From contig NZ_WTYX01000002.1 in assembly GCF_009827395.1 (NCBI RefSeq), positions 496,001 to 560,000 of the forward strand: a DNA stretch of 64,000 nt, given 5' to 3'. The notes below the pieces were generated by a model, which was not told the origin of the DNA, searched no databases, and worked only from the letters and a program-made list of their open reading frames with translations. The stretch is from Pontixanthobacter aquaemixtae. GTDB taxonomy: Bacteria; Pseudomonadota; Alphaproteobacteria; Sphingomonadales; Sphingomonadaceae. Positions 8,337-17,165 of the stretch are shown in pieces. Position numbers and translations under genes: made by a program. Position 1 is the stretch's first letter. The number at the start of each line of letters is the position of its first letter.

Positions 8337-8861
8337 TTAACGCTTCGAGAACTGGAAGCTACGGCGTGCTTTCGCTTTACCGTATTTCTTACGTTCAACC
8401 ACACGGCTGTCGCGGGTCAGGAAGCCAGCGGCTTTGACCGTGCTGCGAAGCGCAGGCTCGTATTTGGTCAGGGCTTGGCTGATGCCGTGCTTCACTGCAC
8501 CGGCTTGGCCCGACAGACCGCCGCCGCGAACGGTCGCGATAATGTCATACTGGCCTTCACGCTCGGTAATGGTGAAGGGCTGGTTCAGAACCAGGCGCAG
8601 AGTCGGACGTGCAAAATACACTTCCTGATCGCGACCATTGACTGTGATCTTGCCGGTGCCGGGCTTCAGCCACACGCGCGCTTTGGCATCTTTACGGCGG
8701 CCGGTTGCATAGGCGCGGCCGAGATCGTCGATTTCCTGTTCGCGCAGTGGTGCCGTTTCGACAACCACATTCTCAGCGGTTTCAGCGTCCGCAGCAGGTG
8801 CGTCAGCAGCGATGTCTTTCAGATCAGCCAGATCGGAGACGGTATCTTTGGTATCGGCCAT
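8337..8861 (-). CDS. rpsI: 30S ribosomal protein S9
   Basis: The C-terminal ~125 residues are standard uS9 ('[20 protein letters not shown]', '[19 protein letters not shown]') ending in '[17 protein letters not shown]', the basic tail that reaches the P-site tRNA. As is usual in alphaproteobacteria there is an acidic, alanine-rich N-terminal extension of about 45 residues, giving 174 aa compared with 130 in E. coli. Its ATG overlaps the rplM stop in TAATG, the typical L13-S9 operon. Confidence 0.98.
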   Translation of the reverse strand: MADTKDTVSDLADLKDIAADAPAADAETAENVVVETAPLREQEIDDLGRAYATGRRKDAKARVWLKPGTGKITVNGRDQEVYFARPTLRLVLNQPFTITEREGQYDIIATVRGGGLSGQAGAVKHGISQALTKYEPALRSTVKAAGFLTRDSRVVERKKYGKAKARRSFQFSKR

Positions 8862-9340
8862 TATGCAGACGCCTTATTCTTGCGGTTCATCGAGGCAACA
8901 TCCATCACTTTGGGCTTGTTGCCATCGTGTGGATGCTCGGTGCCCTTATACAGGTGCAGGGCACGCATCTGGTCACGGCCAAGCGGGCCGCGCGGGATCA
9001 TGCGCTGGATTGCTTTTTCAAGAACACGCTCAGGGAACTTGCCTTCGAGAATTTTCTCGGGCGTGGTTTCCTTGATGCCGCCGGGGTGGCCGGTGTGCTT
9101 GTAATAGACTTTGTTCGCGGCTTTGTTGCCGGTGAACTTCACCTTGTCGGCGTTGATGATGATCACGTGGTCACCACAATCGACATGCGGGGTATAGCTT
9201 GGCTTGTGTTTGCCGCGAAGCAGGTTCGCGACGATAGCAGCCAGACGGCCAACGACGAGGTTTTCCGCGTCGATGAGATGCCATTTCTTTTCGACGTCAG
9301 CCGGTTTTACCGACTGAGTCACTTTGCTGAGAGCCTTCAT
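8861..9340 (-). CDS. rplM: 50S ribosomal protein L13
   Basis: The 159-aa product is uL13: '[20 protein letters not shown]', '[20 protein letters not shown]' and '[20 protein letters not shown]'. It is an early-binding large-subunit protein contacting 23S rRNA. First gene of the rplM-rpsI operon, whose promoter must lie in the ~175-base gap up to cutA, where no other gene is seen. Confidence 0.98.
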   Translation of the reverse strand: MKALSKVTQSVKPADVEKKWHLIDAENLVVGRLAAIVANLLRGKHKPSYTPHVDCGDHVIIINADKVKFTGNKAANKVYYKHTGHPGGIKETTPEKILEGKFPERVLEKAIQRMIPRGPLGRDQMRALHLYKGTEHPHDGNKPKVMDVASMNRKNKASA

Positions 9341-9516
9341 GGGCTGTGTCCATTCCTAAAATCTGATGCGGCACCGAAGTGCTGCCGGGCTCACGAATCT
9401 CTCACCGAGGTCCGCGAAGAGCGCGCGAAATGATGGTTTAGGGCGCAGAAGTCAAGCAAATCCGCGCATCACGGGGGAGGTAAAATAATACCGTATTTAT
9501 TTGCGCAGGCTGATTC

Positions 9517-9828
9517 TCACCCTGTCAGATCTTTGAGCCAAGCGGCGGTAGCACCGGCGCTGGCATCGCATTTCCAGCCCAATATTGCTGGCGTGTTGTA
9601 GGGATGCAGCGCCTCGAGCCGTGCCACGGCTTTATTCAGCAGCGTGCCGTCCGTCTTGAACAACACGCCTACTTCATTGGCGGTATCGACCGTGCCTTGC
9701 CATAGGAACAGCGATGTAACGCCATCCATCATATTGGCACAGGCGACCAGCTTCTCTTCGACTAGCTTGCCGGAAATTTCCGCCGCTTGCTGCTTGTCAG
9801 CGAAAACGGTCCAGATCAGCGCGCTCAC
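9517..9828 (-). CDS. cutA: Divalent-cation tolerance protein CutA
   Basis: The 103-aa product shows the CutA1 pattern 'FADKQQAAEISGKLVEEKLV', 'ACANMMDGVTSLFLWQG', 'EVGVLFKTDG' and 'LHPYNTPAILGW'. CutA1 forms very stable PII-like trimers; a copper-tolerance role was proposed in E. coli but the molecular function is unclear. The reading frame extends upstream into ctaA, but the GTG at 9828 forms a GTGA overlap with the ctaA stop and gives the normal family length, so it is taken as the start. Confidence 0.92.
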   Translation of the reverse strand: MSALIWTVFADKQQAAEISGKLVEEKLVACANMMDGVTSLFLWQGTVDTANEVGVLFKTDGTLLNKAVARLEALHPYNTPAILGWKCDASAGATAAWLKDLTG

Positions 9829-10886
9829 GCTTTGCGGCCCAGCAGATGCGCCCCCCACGCGACGGCAGCCACCAGCAATGCGCCTACAGCCTGATGTGCA
9901 GTGGCCACCCACAGGTCAACTCCGGTCCAAACCGTCGCGATGCCGAGCAGGATCTGAATTCCAAATGCGGAGTGAATTGCAATCGATGCCCGCCGGTCAA
10001 AAGGGCGGACTTTGCGCGCCAGAACCACCAGCGCGATAACCGCAACCCAAGCCCACCAGCGGTGGAGGAAGTGAAGAAGGAACGGATCATGCGTGATCGC
10101 CAAAAACAGCCCCTTCGATGCATCGAACTCGGGAACCAGGCGGCCCTGCATCAACGGCCAGCTATCCGACGCAAGTCCAGCATTGAGCCCGGCAACCCAC
10201 GCGCCGAGCAGCAACTGGATAAACAGCACCAGGATGACCAGAAGCGAAAGGCCGGTAAGGCGCGCGGGCCGTGCTTCGGGAATGCTGTTGAGGCGGCGAA
10301 GATCAAGCGCGGTCCAAACCAGCCCGCCCAGGGTAAACAGCGCCGTTAGCAAGTGGATGGAGAGCCAAAAATGGCTGACATCGGTTACTTCGGTGGACAG
10401 TCCGGAGCGGACCATGAACCAGCCGAACGCACCTTGCATCGCGCCCAGCGCAAGCAACGCCAGCAGCCTCCATTTGTAGCCGGTAGGAATCTGCCCTTTG
10501 ACCCAAAACCATGCGAGCGGAAGCGCATAGACCAGACCCAGCAACCGCCCGAGGAATCGGTGAAACCACTCCCAGAAATAGATGAATTTGTAATCCGCCA
10601 GAGTCATTCCGGCAGGGCCGTTGATCTGCTTATACTCGCCGATCTTCTGATAGGCTTCGAACTCTGCCTGCCATTGCGCTTCGTTGAGCGGGGGAATGGC
10701 CCCGGTCAGCGGTTTCCATTCGGTTATCGACAATCCCGATTCGGTTAGCCGGGTGATCCCGCCAACGATGACCATCACGACAATCAGGACCGCTACGGCA
10801 AACAGCCACCGCGCGAGCAGATCTGGTCGTCCGAGATTGGGTGTCGGCGCGCCGATGGCGTCGCTCTGGGAAGATGCATTATTCAT
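9825..10886 (-). CDS. ctaA: Heme A synthase (COX15/CtaA family)
   Basis: The ~353-aa integral membrane protein has eight likely helices in two homologous four-helix halves. Conserved segments include 'GGITRLTESGLSITEWKP', 'EFEAYQKIGEYK', 'EWFHRFLGRLLG' and, in the second half, 'LLHFLHRWWAWVA' and 'ATAHQAVGALLVA'; these carry the four heme-ligand histidines. It oxidises the C8 methyl of heme O to a formyl group, making heme A for aa3-type cytochrome oxidase. The ATG at 10886 is preferred over one at 10937 because a GGGGGCGCC ribosome site precedes it. It overlaps cutA by 4 bases. Confidence 0.94.
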   Translation of the reverse strand: MNNASSQSDAIGAPTPNLGRPDLLARWLFAVAVLIVVMVIVGGITRLTESGLSITEWKPLTGAIPPLNEAQWQAEFEAYQKIGEYKQINGPAGMTLADYKFIYFWEWFHRFLGRLLGLVYALPLAWFWVKGQIPTGYKWRLLALLALGAMQGAFGWFMVRSGLSTEVTDVSHFWLSIHLLTALFTLGGLVWTALDLRRLNSIPEARPARLTGLSLLVILVLFIQLLLGAWVAGLNAGLASDSWPLMQGRLVPEFDASKGLFLAITHDPFLLHFLHRWWAWVAVIALVVLARKVRPFDRRASIAIHSAFGIQILLGIATVWTGVDLWVATAHQAVGALLVAAVAWGAHLLGRKA

Positions 10887-10947
10887 GGCGCCCCCAATGC
10901 TATTGTGATCCGCAATGCACAAGACGATATTATGCAAGACACCTTGC

Positions 10948-10970
10948 GAAATGTTACACTATAACATACA
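10948..10970. promoter_or_regulatory. Zur-like operator upstream of merC
   Basis: An inverted repeat ATGTTA-N5-TAACAT, preceded by GAA, occupies 10951-10967, between the divergent ctaA and merC genes and only 12-30 bases before merC. Base content and symmetry resemble alphaproteobacterial Zur (Fur-family, zinc) sites. The assignment to Zur is an inference. Confidence 0.5.
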
Positions 10971-10981
10971 TGCTCCGGGAC

Positions 10982-11365
10982 ATGAGCCGCACATTTCAAT
11001 CGATTCGCGCACGTCTAGATCGTGCGGGCGTGGTCCTCTCGGGCCTGTGCGTTGCACATTGCCTGCTCTCGATCCTTATCGTTTCGGCCCTCGGAATAGG
11101 CGGTGAGCTATTATTCGCACCGGCGATACATCGCATTGGACTGGCGCTGGCGCTGGTTATCGCAGCGGTCGCAATCGGATGGGGCGCAATCCAGCACCGG
11201 CGCGCGGCCCCCTTCGTAATTGCGATGATGGGTTTGACCTTCATGGGCGGGGCCTTGGCCGTACCGCACGGTGTTCACGAAGTGGTCTTGACCGTGATTG
11301 GTGTGACTTTGGTGTCGATCGGCCACATTCTCAACTTGCGCCCGCACTTGCCTAAGGCGGATTGA
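10982..11365 (+). CDS. MerC domain-containing membrane protein
   Basis: The ~127-aa product has four membrane helices and the MerC signature '[20 protein letters not shown]', with a Cys-Val-Ala-His-Cys motif in the first helix that in mercury transporters binds Hg(II). The second Cys pair typical of mer-operon MerC is not evident, and no other mer genes are present, so a role in another metal such as zinc is likely. The ATG at 10982 is chosen; an in-frame ATG at 10970 lies inside the last base of the palindromic operator and has no ribosome site. Confidence 0.8.
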   Translation: MSRTFQSIRARLDRAGVVLSGLCVAHCLLSILIVSALGIGGELLFAPAIHRIGLALALVIAAVAIGWGAIQHRRAAPFVIAMMGLTFMGGALAVPHGVHEVVLTVIGVTLVSIGHILNLRPHLPKAD

Positions 11366-11381
11366 CCGCTATCTGGCTGGC

Positions 11382-12371
11382 ATGAGCCAGACACTTTCCA
11401 TCACCGTCAACGGCGAAAGCCGCCAATCCACTGCTAGCACCATTGCCGCGCTTGTGCAGGAACTCGATCTCGATCCGGCGAAGGTCGCGGTTGAACGCAA
11501 TAGCGAAATCGTACCGCGTTCGACGCTTGCAGAAGTTGCATTGGCCGACGGGGATGTCCTGGAGATCGTCCATTTCGTCGGCGGAGGCGACCATGCGGGT
11601 GAAAGTGACAGCTGGGAAGTTGCCGGGCAACGCTTCACGTCACGGCTGATTGTTGGTACCGGCAAATACAAGGATTTCGAACAGAACGCCGCCGCGGTTG
11701 AGGCTTCTGGCGCCGAAATCGTCACGGTCGCTGTACGCCGGGTCAACGTCTCCGATCCGAAAGCGCCAATGCTGACCGACTATATCGACCCCAAGAAGAT
11801 TACTTATCTTCCCAATACCGCGGGCTGTTTCACCGCCGATGAGGCGATCCGGACTTTGCGCTTGGCGCGCGAAGCGGGCGGCTGGGAACTGGTCAAGCTC
11901 GAGGTTCTTGGCGAAGCGCGCACGCTTTACCCCGATATGCGCGAAACACTTCAAGCCACCGAAACGTTGGCCAAAGAAGGCTTCAAGCCCATGGTCTATT
12001 GTGTCGACGATCCAATCGCGGCGAAGCAGTTGGAGGAAGCAGGCGCGGTCGCGGTGATGCCGCTGGGCGCACCGATCGGATCGGGCCTTGGCATCCAAAA
12101 CCGCGTTACCATCAGGCTTATCGTAGAAGGTGCAAATGTCCCTGTTCTGGTCGATGCCGGCGTCGGCACGGCATCAGACGCAGCGGTCGGTATGGAACTC
12201 GGTTGCGACGGCATTCTGATGAACACCGCCATTGCCGAAGCAAAAGATCCACTGAAAATGGCGCATGCGATGAAGCTCGCGGTGCAAGCAGGCCGACACG
12301 CTTATCTTTCCGGCCGGATGGGTACGCGCAAATATGCTGACCCGAGCAGCCCGCTGGCCGGGCTTATTTGA
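11382..12371 (+). CDS. thiG: ThiS-ThiG fusion: sulfur carrier protein and thiazole synthase
   Basis: Residues 1-69 are a ubiquitin-like ThiS ('[20 protein letters not shown]', ending EIVHFVGGG at 67-69). Residues ~78-329 are ThiG, a TIM barrel: '[15 protein letters not shown]', '[20 protein letters not shown]', the catalytic-lysine segment '[17 protein letters not shown]' and phosphate-binding '[19 protein letters not shown]'. ThiG condenses deoxyxylulose phosphate, dehydroglycine and ThiS-thiocarboxylate into the thiazole of thiamine. ThiS normally needs a free C-terminal Gly-Gly, which is internal here; there is no in-frame ATG, GTG or TTG just after it that would give a separate ThiG. Other thi genes are not in the window. 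Confidence 0.93.
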   Translation: MSQTLSITVNGESRQSTASTIAALVQELDLDPAKVAVERNSEIVPRSTLAEVALADGDVLEIVHFVGGGDHAGESDSWEVAGQRFTSRLIVGTGKYKDFEQNAAAVEASGAEIVTVAVRRVNVSDPKAPMLTDYIDPKKITYLPNTAGCFTADEAIRTLRLAREAGGWELVKLEVLGEARTLYPDMRETLQATETLAKEGFKPMVYCVDDPIAAKQLEEAGAVAVMPLGAPIGSGLGIQNRVTIRLIVEGANVPVLVDAGVGTASDAAVGMELGCDGILMNTAIAEAKDPLKMAHAMKLAVQAGRHAYLSGRMGTRKYADPSSPLAGLI

Positions 12372-12374
12372 TTC

Positions 12375-12662
12375 GACCCTCATTCGTCGGGCGGAATGCG
12401 TCCGAATTCGTTGGCTACCTCCCACCAGATCGGGCGGCCGCGCAGGTGCCCTTTGGCCGCCTACGCCTTCGGCTTCGACTCCGGCCTTGCGATCCGTCCG
12501 TTGGCGGATCGGACCATTCCAAGCCTTCAATCTTTGTCATGAACCTTGGTCGCGGCAGCCAGAGGGCGACTGCCCGACGGCCGGTCAGGCCGGAAGCCTA
12601 AGGGAGCGGATGCGACCGCCGGCGCTTGAGGCCAAACAAACAGACTCCGGCGACTGAGGGTC
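12375..12662. repeat. Structured repeat, left copy (inverted relative to 13270-13495)
   Basis: This 288-base element starts 3 bases after the thiG stop. It begins with GACCCTCATTCGTCGG and ends with CCGGCGACTGAGGGTC, which are 14/16 terminal inverted repeats. Internal hairpins include GATCCG/CGGATC (12491-12510), GGCGGCC/GGCCGCC (12433-12461) and CGGCC-GGTCA-GGCCG (12578-12592). Unpaired blocks TTGGTCGCGGCAGCCAGAG and GCCGGCGCTTGAGGC are shared word for word with the right copy. It contains no credible gene. It could be a MITE-like element or encode a structured RNA. Confidence 0.85.
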
Positions 12663-12741
12663 TAAACAAACAAACCACCTCCTAACCCAAAATTAACCAT
12701 GTTGCGCGACAACCTCTCTCACAACAGAGGGGCATATTCTC

Positions 12742-13269
12742 ATGGCGACTACTAGCACTGCATCGCTGACAATTGCTGAAATGCGCGAGTTTGCGAATTT
12801 CGATGCGGCAGAGCAACGCTACATCCGGCGCAGTCTTGATATTGGTCTGGGCCGCCAGGACGCGTTCAAGCTTTGGGCACGCGATGCGGCGGAGAATGCG
12901 GCTATACGCAGCCAGTATGTCGCCTACCAAGAGCTCAAAACACTGCGCGAGAGCATTCCGACGGCCACCGGCTTCGACGCCATCGAAGGCTTCATCGGCA
13001 AGCTCACCCGCGTTGCTGCGTTCGATCTGGCACAGGAACGGCTCGGTTGTTTTTCATCATTCCGCTTCTTGTATGAACGCCTGCTCGGCGCAGATGCGCG
13101 TCCGTGGCTACCCAGCGCGTTCTGTGCTGCCGCCGCACTTCCGCAAATCAGGCCAGAGCGTCGCAAGATGCTGCTGCAAAGTTTGAGCGAAGCTGCTGCC
13201 ACTGCGCCCGGCTGGTCCGACGCGCGCCCAAGTTTCTTTCCTGAGTTTATCGAGAAAGAAGCCGCATAG
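12742..13269 (+). CDS. Hypothetical protein between two inverted structured repeats
   Basis: The 175-aa product is predicted mostly helical, with no membrane segment or signal peptide ('AEMREFANFDAAEQRYIRRS', 'GRQDAFKLWARDAAENAAIR'). A good ribosome site (AGAGGGG) precedes the ATG and codon use looks like that of neighbouring core genes, so it is real. I do not recognise a family. Its stop codon abuts the right-hand repeat and the left-hand repeat ends about 80 bases before its start, so the gene is neatly bracketed, as a cargo gene or the gap between two insertions would be. Confidence 0.7.
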   Translation: MATTSTASLTIAEMREFANFDAAEQRYIRRSLDIGLGRQDAFKLWARDAAENAAIRSQYVAYQELKTLRESIPTATGFDAIEGFIGKLTRVAAFDLAQERLGCFSSFRFLYERLLGADARPWLPSAFCAAAALPQIRPERRKMLLQSLSEAAATAPGWSDARPSFFPEFIEKEAA

Positions 13270-13495
13270 CTTGTTTTGCCTCAAGCGCCGGCGCTCGTGT
13301 CCGCTCGCTTAGGCTTTCGCGCTAACCGCGCGTCGCCCGGCCGGGCTCTGGCTGCCGCGACCAAGAACAGGCACTAAACTGATGACTTGGAATGGACCGG
13401 TCCGCGTCGAGCGGACTGCAAGCGCGACCGCGCGCCCGAGCTTATGCGAGGTAGCCAAGGAATGCGGATGCATTCCGCCCGGCGACTGAGGGTCC
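13270..13495. repeat. Structured repeat, right copy (inverted)
   Basis: The reverse complement of this segment aligns along its whole length with 12375-12635: it begins GGACCCTCAGTCGCCGGG and ends GCCGGCGCTTGAGGC then AAAACAAG. Hairpins occupy the same places with different sequences: GTCCGC/GCGGAC (13400-13416), GCGCG/CGCGC (13422-13435), CGCGC/GCGCG (13318-13332, loop GGTTA read on the minus strand) and GGAATGC/GCATTCC (13459-13476). The second terminal inverted repeat of the left copy is absent here. It fills the gap up to the acyl-CoA synthetase stop. Confidence 0.85.
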
Positions 13496-13508
13496 AAAAC
13501 AAAAGATC

Positions 13509-15314
13509 CTAACTCCGATACAAGCCGTCGATTCTTTCCCGATAGCGATCGCGGATCTTGTGACGGCGGATTTTCATGCTCGGTGTCATTTCCTCGTTTT
13601 CGACCGTGAATGCTTCGTCCGCGAAGGCAAATTGGCGGACCTTTTCGGTAACCGACACTTCGTTATTCACACGCGCGACCGCTTCGCTCACGGCCTTGCG
13701 AAATTCGGGTAAGCCTTGCAACTCGGCCAGATCAAACTTGATATCTTTGGCCCGCGCCCATTCGAGCGCCCATTCCGCGTCGGGCACGATCAGTCCGACC
13801 ACATAAGGCCGCTGATCGCCAGAAATCATCGCTTGAGCAATCTCTTCCTGCAGCGTCAGCATGCCCTCAATCTTCTGAGGCGCGACATTGTCGCCCTTGT
13901 CGTTGACGATCATGTCTTTCTTGCGGTCGGTAATTTTGATCCGGCCCTTTTCATCGAGATGGCCGATATCGCCGGTATGCAGCCAGCCATCTTGCAGTGC
14001 CTTGTCGGTTTCGGCCTGGTTCTGCCAATAACCGCGCATCACCAGCTCGCCTTTGACGAGAATCTCTCCATCTTCCGCAATCTTCACATCGACTCCGCGC
14101 ATTGGCGGGCCAACCGTATCCATCGCAATGCCAGTTTTGGGGCGGTTGCAACTGATAACCGGCCCCGCTTCTGTCTGGCCGTAGCCTTGCAGCATCGTCA
14201 GGCCCATTGCTTCGAAGAAGATCCCGACATCCGGATTGAGCGGCGCGCCGCCAGAAACCATCGCTTTGATCCGCCCGCCGAATTTCGCGCGGATTTTGGG
14301 GCGTAGCGCTTTCTCCAGAATGAAGTTCATCGGCCTGTCGCGCAGACGCATTTTGCCATTGGATTTGTGCTCGCCAATAGAGAGCGCCCGCTCCATCATA
14401 TAATTGGCAGCTTTGCCCTGCTGGCTGACCTGTTTCATGATCCGCGTGCGCAGCACTTCGAATAGGCGCGGGACCACCACCATGATCGTCGGGCGGGTTT
14501 CTTCGATATTGCTGGCCAGTTTGTCCAAGCCTTGCGCGTAATAAATCTCTGCGCCAGCGCCGATTGGCAGATATTGCCCGCCCGAATGTTCATAGGCGTG
14601 GCTCAATGGCAGGAAGCTGAGGAACCGCTCATCATCTTCCAGACCAAAGTCGCTGGCGAGGATTTCTGCAGCGCCCGCGACATTGCACAGGATCGATCCA
14701 TGGTGTTGCATGACCCCGCGCGGCGCGCCGCCGGTGCCGCTGGTATAAATGATGCACGCCGTCTGATCACGGGAGACTTTGGCCATGCGCGCATCCACGG
14801 CCTTGCGCGCCTCGGCGGCATCGCCAACCAGCATCGATGCCCAGCTGCGGCATGTCAGATCGCCCGACTGGAAAGTGCGAATTGGGTCAATCGGGATAAT
14901 GTGGTCGGCAGTACCGGTGCGCATGATTGCAGGCAGCAACGGCTGCAACAGTTTCTCCTTGGAGACGACGACGGCCTTTGATCCCGAATTGTCAAGGATG
15001 TGCGCGTGGTCCCGTTCGGTATTGGTAATATAGGTGGGCACAGAAATGCAGCCCGCCGCCATGATTGCCAGATCGGCAATGCACCATTCGGGCCGGTTCT
15101 CCGACACAAGCATGACCCGGTCGCCATCGCCCAGGCCTATCTTGCGAAGGTTTTCGGCGAGCAAGCACACGCGATTGGCGGTTTCGGCCCAGCTGATGGT
15201 CTGCCATTCGCCATCGATCTTCGCGCCCAGGAATGGCGCGGAACCTTTCAGATCGGCGCGATTCAAAAATAGTTCGACCAGATTGTTGGCCGTATCAATG
15301 TCCGCTAGCTGCAA
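13509..15314 (-). CDS. Long-chain acyl-CoA synthetase (AMP-binding)
   Basis: The 601-aa product is an ANL-superfamily enzyme that activates fatty acids to acyl-CoA through an acyl-adenylate. The ATP-binding loop is 'YTSGTGGAPRG' at residues 190-200 (usually TSGTTGxPKG, so Thr and Lys are replaced by Gly and Arg). Further motifs are 'GYGQTEAGPV', 'GWLHTGDIGHLDEKGRIKITDRKKD' in parts, and the C-terminal Lys region 'TPSMKIRRHKIRDRY'. Length and the 'FLSFLPLSHAYEHSGG' segment match the bacterial FadD/ACSL group related to FAA1. It is a single gene; the gap to the next gene is about 95 bases. Confidence 0.93.
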   Translation of the reverse strand: MQLADIDTANNLVELFLNRADLKGSAPFLGAKIDGEWQTISWAETANRVCLLAENLRKIGLGDGDRVMLVSENRPEWCIADLAIMAAGCISVPTYITNTERDHAHILDNSGSKAVVVSKEKLLQPLLPAIMRTGTADHIIPIDPIRTFQSGDLTCRSWASMLVGDAAEARKAVDARMAKVSRDQTACIIYTSGTGGAPRGVMQHHGSILCNVAGAAEILASDFGLEDDERFLSFLPLSHAYEHSGGQYLPIGAGAEIYYAQGLDKLASNIEETRPTIMVVVPRLFEVLRTRIMKQVSQQGKAANYMMERALSIGEHKSNGKMRLRDRPMNFILEKALRPKIRAKFGGRIKAMVSGGAPLNPDVGIFFEAMGLTMLQGYGQTEAGPVISCNRPKTGIAMDTVGPPMRGVDVKIAEDGEILVKGELVMRGYWQNQAETDKALQDGWLHTGDIGHLDEKGRIKITDRKKDMIVNDKGDNVAPQKIEGMLTLQEEIAQAMISGDQRPYVVGLIVPDAEWALEWARAKDIKFDLAELQGLPEFRKAVSEAVARVNNEVSVTEKVRQFAFADEAFTVENEEMTPSMKIRRHKIRDRYRERIDGLYRS

Positions 15315-15409
15315 GGCTTGCTCCTGCTCCCAAACTCATTTCCGCTATTGCGGTTACATCTGATCTAGGCCGCTGCTGCCCCAGCGGCAAGGCGGTTTCG
15401 CCCGAAGCG

Positions 15410-17155
15410 CTAGGGTGTGGTTTCAAGCAGTCCGTCGAGGCGCGGATCGCGGGCGGACACCCATTCCTTGCCATTCCAGTGCACAACACCCGCTTTCAGC
15501 GGCGGTTTGCGGGCCGCAATCTGGCTGTGACCAAACTGCGCGAAAACATCCATCTGCTCTTCGAACCAGGTGCCCTCTTCCACCATCACACGGTCCCCAA
15601 AAGCCATCAACAAAGGCAGGCCCAGCGCCTTGTCGGCCGGCAAATCGAAGTCGATCAAACCGATAATCCCGCGCGCGGTCTGGACCGGGATGGTGGTGCC
15701 GCCGGCCGCGCCGATTGCGGCAAATGGTTTGCCATCGGGGCTGTAGATGATCGTCGGCGCCATCGAGCTGCGCGGTCGCTTGCCGCCCTCGACCCGATTG
15801 GCCACAGGCTTGCCATCCACGATAGGCGACCGGCTGAAATCGGTCAGTTCGTTGTTGAGATAGAACCCGCCAAAGATCAGCCCGGACCCGAAGGCCCCTT
15901 CGATTGTCGAGGTGTAGCTAACCATTGTTCCGTTCTTGTCGACGACAGCAAAATGGGATGTACCGTTCTCGGGCGGTTCGTCGCCATCGGCCCGCGCCAA
16001 TGGTGCACCTGCGGGAATACCCGGCTGGACATTCGTGATCGCCGTTTCAGGATCGATCAACGCGCTGCGCCGCGCCAGATAGTCGCGATCGATCAGGCCC
16101 GCGACCGGGACGCTGACATAGTCGCCATCGGCAAGGTAAATTTCCCTGTCGGCATAGGCCAAGCGCTGCGATTCGAGGAACAGATGCCAGGTTGTGGGGC
16201 TGTCGGTCCCGAGTTCGCGCAAGTTAAACCGTTCGAGCTGGCCAAGGATTTGCACAACGGCTACCGCACCCGAAGAAGGCGGCCCCATCCCGCAGATCTT
16301 GTATCCGCGATAGGTTCCGCAAACCGGTTCGCGCTCTTTCGTGACATATCCGGCCACATCGTCAGCGGTCATCCCGCCTTCGCGCGGGGTGGCGGCGCGG
16401 ACCGCATTTGCCATGCTCGCGGCGCTTTCGGACCGGTAGAAAGCATCGGGGCCGGCCGCTGCAATGGCTTCGAGCGTTTTGACTATGTCAGGATTGCGAA
16501 TGATCGTACCAACCGGCTTCGGCTTGCCATCGCTGGTATAGTAGGTTGACCGGCCATATTCGGAGAGGCCGGCGCGGTCATATTGGCCATCGAGCGATTG
16601 GTACAGCCTGCGGTTCACCGCAAACCCGTCGCGTGCGAGAGCAATCGCCGGTTCGAAAAGCTGGCTCCATGGCAGAACGCCGTGCCGTTTATGTGCTTCG
16701 GCCACCATTGCAATGTTGCCCGGCACGCCGACACTGAGGCCGCTTAGCAAGGCTTCGCGATAGGGGCGCAATTCGCCATCCTCACCCATAAACCATTGTG
16801 GATCGGCCCCTGCAGGCGCGGTTTCGCGGCCATCGAGCGTTTCAACTTCTCCATCGGCGGTGCCGCGCACATAGAAGCCGCCGCCGCCAATGCCCGAGCT
16901 TTGCGGCTCGACCACGGTCAGAGCCAGCATGACGGCGATTGCCGCATCGGTGGCCGAACCGCCATCGGCGAGCATTTTCTCGCCCGCCGCCTGCGCACGT
17001 GGATCGGCGGCGCTGACCGAAGCTGTGGCCGAAGCCAGCGGGTCAGGGGTGCTGTTTAACCGGGGCAGATCGCCCGTATTTGGCTGGCAGGCAGCAAGTG
17101 TTAGGCCGGTGAGCGCCAGCGCTGCATAGCGGATTGGTTTGGTCAGAACATTCAT
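15410..17155 (-). CDS. ggt: Gamma-glutamyltransferase, lipoprotein form
   Basis: The 581-aa precursor has a lipoprotein signal (LTGLTLAAC, Cys23) and the GGT fold. Self-cleavage would expose nucleophile Thr399 in 'NGTSHFAVVDKNG', followed by 'GAFGSGLIFGGFYLNNELTDFS' and 'RPRSSMAPTIIY', the substrate-binding and lid region. The large-subunit Arg lies in 'LDGRETAPAG'. GGT hydrolyses or transfers the gamma-glutamyl group of glutathione in the periplasm. The ATG at 17155 lies 10 bases after the pyrD stop and starts right at the signal peptide; an upstream in-frame start at 17191 would overlap pyrD and add residues before the signal. Confidence 0.93.
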   Translation of the reverse strand: MNVLTKPIRYAALALTGLTLAACQPNTGDLPRLNSTPDPLASATASVSAADPRAQAAGEKMLADGGSATDAAIAVMLALTVVEPQSSGIGGGGFYVRGTADGEVETLDGRETAPAGADPQWFMGEDGELRPYREALLSGLSVGVPGNIAMVAEAHKRHGVLPWSQLFEPAIALARDGFAVNRRLYQSLDGQYDRAGLSEYGRSTYYTSDGKPKPVGTIIRNPDIVKTLEAIAAAGPDAFYRSESAASMANAVRAATPREGGMTADDVAGYVTKEREPVCGTYRGYKICGMGPPSSGAVAVVQILGQLERFNLRELGTDSPTTWHLFLESQRLAYADREIYLADGDYVSVPVAGLIDRDYLARRSALIDPETAITNVQPGIPAGAPLARADGDEPPENGTSHFAVVDKNGTMVSYTSTIEGAFGSGLIFGGFYLNNELTDFSRSPIVDGKPVANRVEGGKRPRSSMAPTIIYSPDGKPFAAIGAAGGTTIPVQTARGIIGLIDFDLPADKALGLPLLMAFGDRVMVEEGTWFEEQMDVFAQFGHSQIAARKPPLKAGVVHWNGKEWVSARDPRLDGLLETTP

Positions 17156-17165
17156 GGTGATACTG

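Noticed and set aside
12375-13495. Composite transposon bracketing the 175-aa gene
   Set aside because: The repeats carry no transposase, only the left copy has two terminal inverted repeats, and no target-site duplication is visible. The gene between looks like a core gene.
15233-16549. 438-codon plus-strand frame opposite gamma-glutamyltransferase
   Set aside because: Lies antisense to ggt and across the end of the acyl-CoA synthetase; no ribosome site and no domain.
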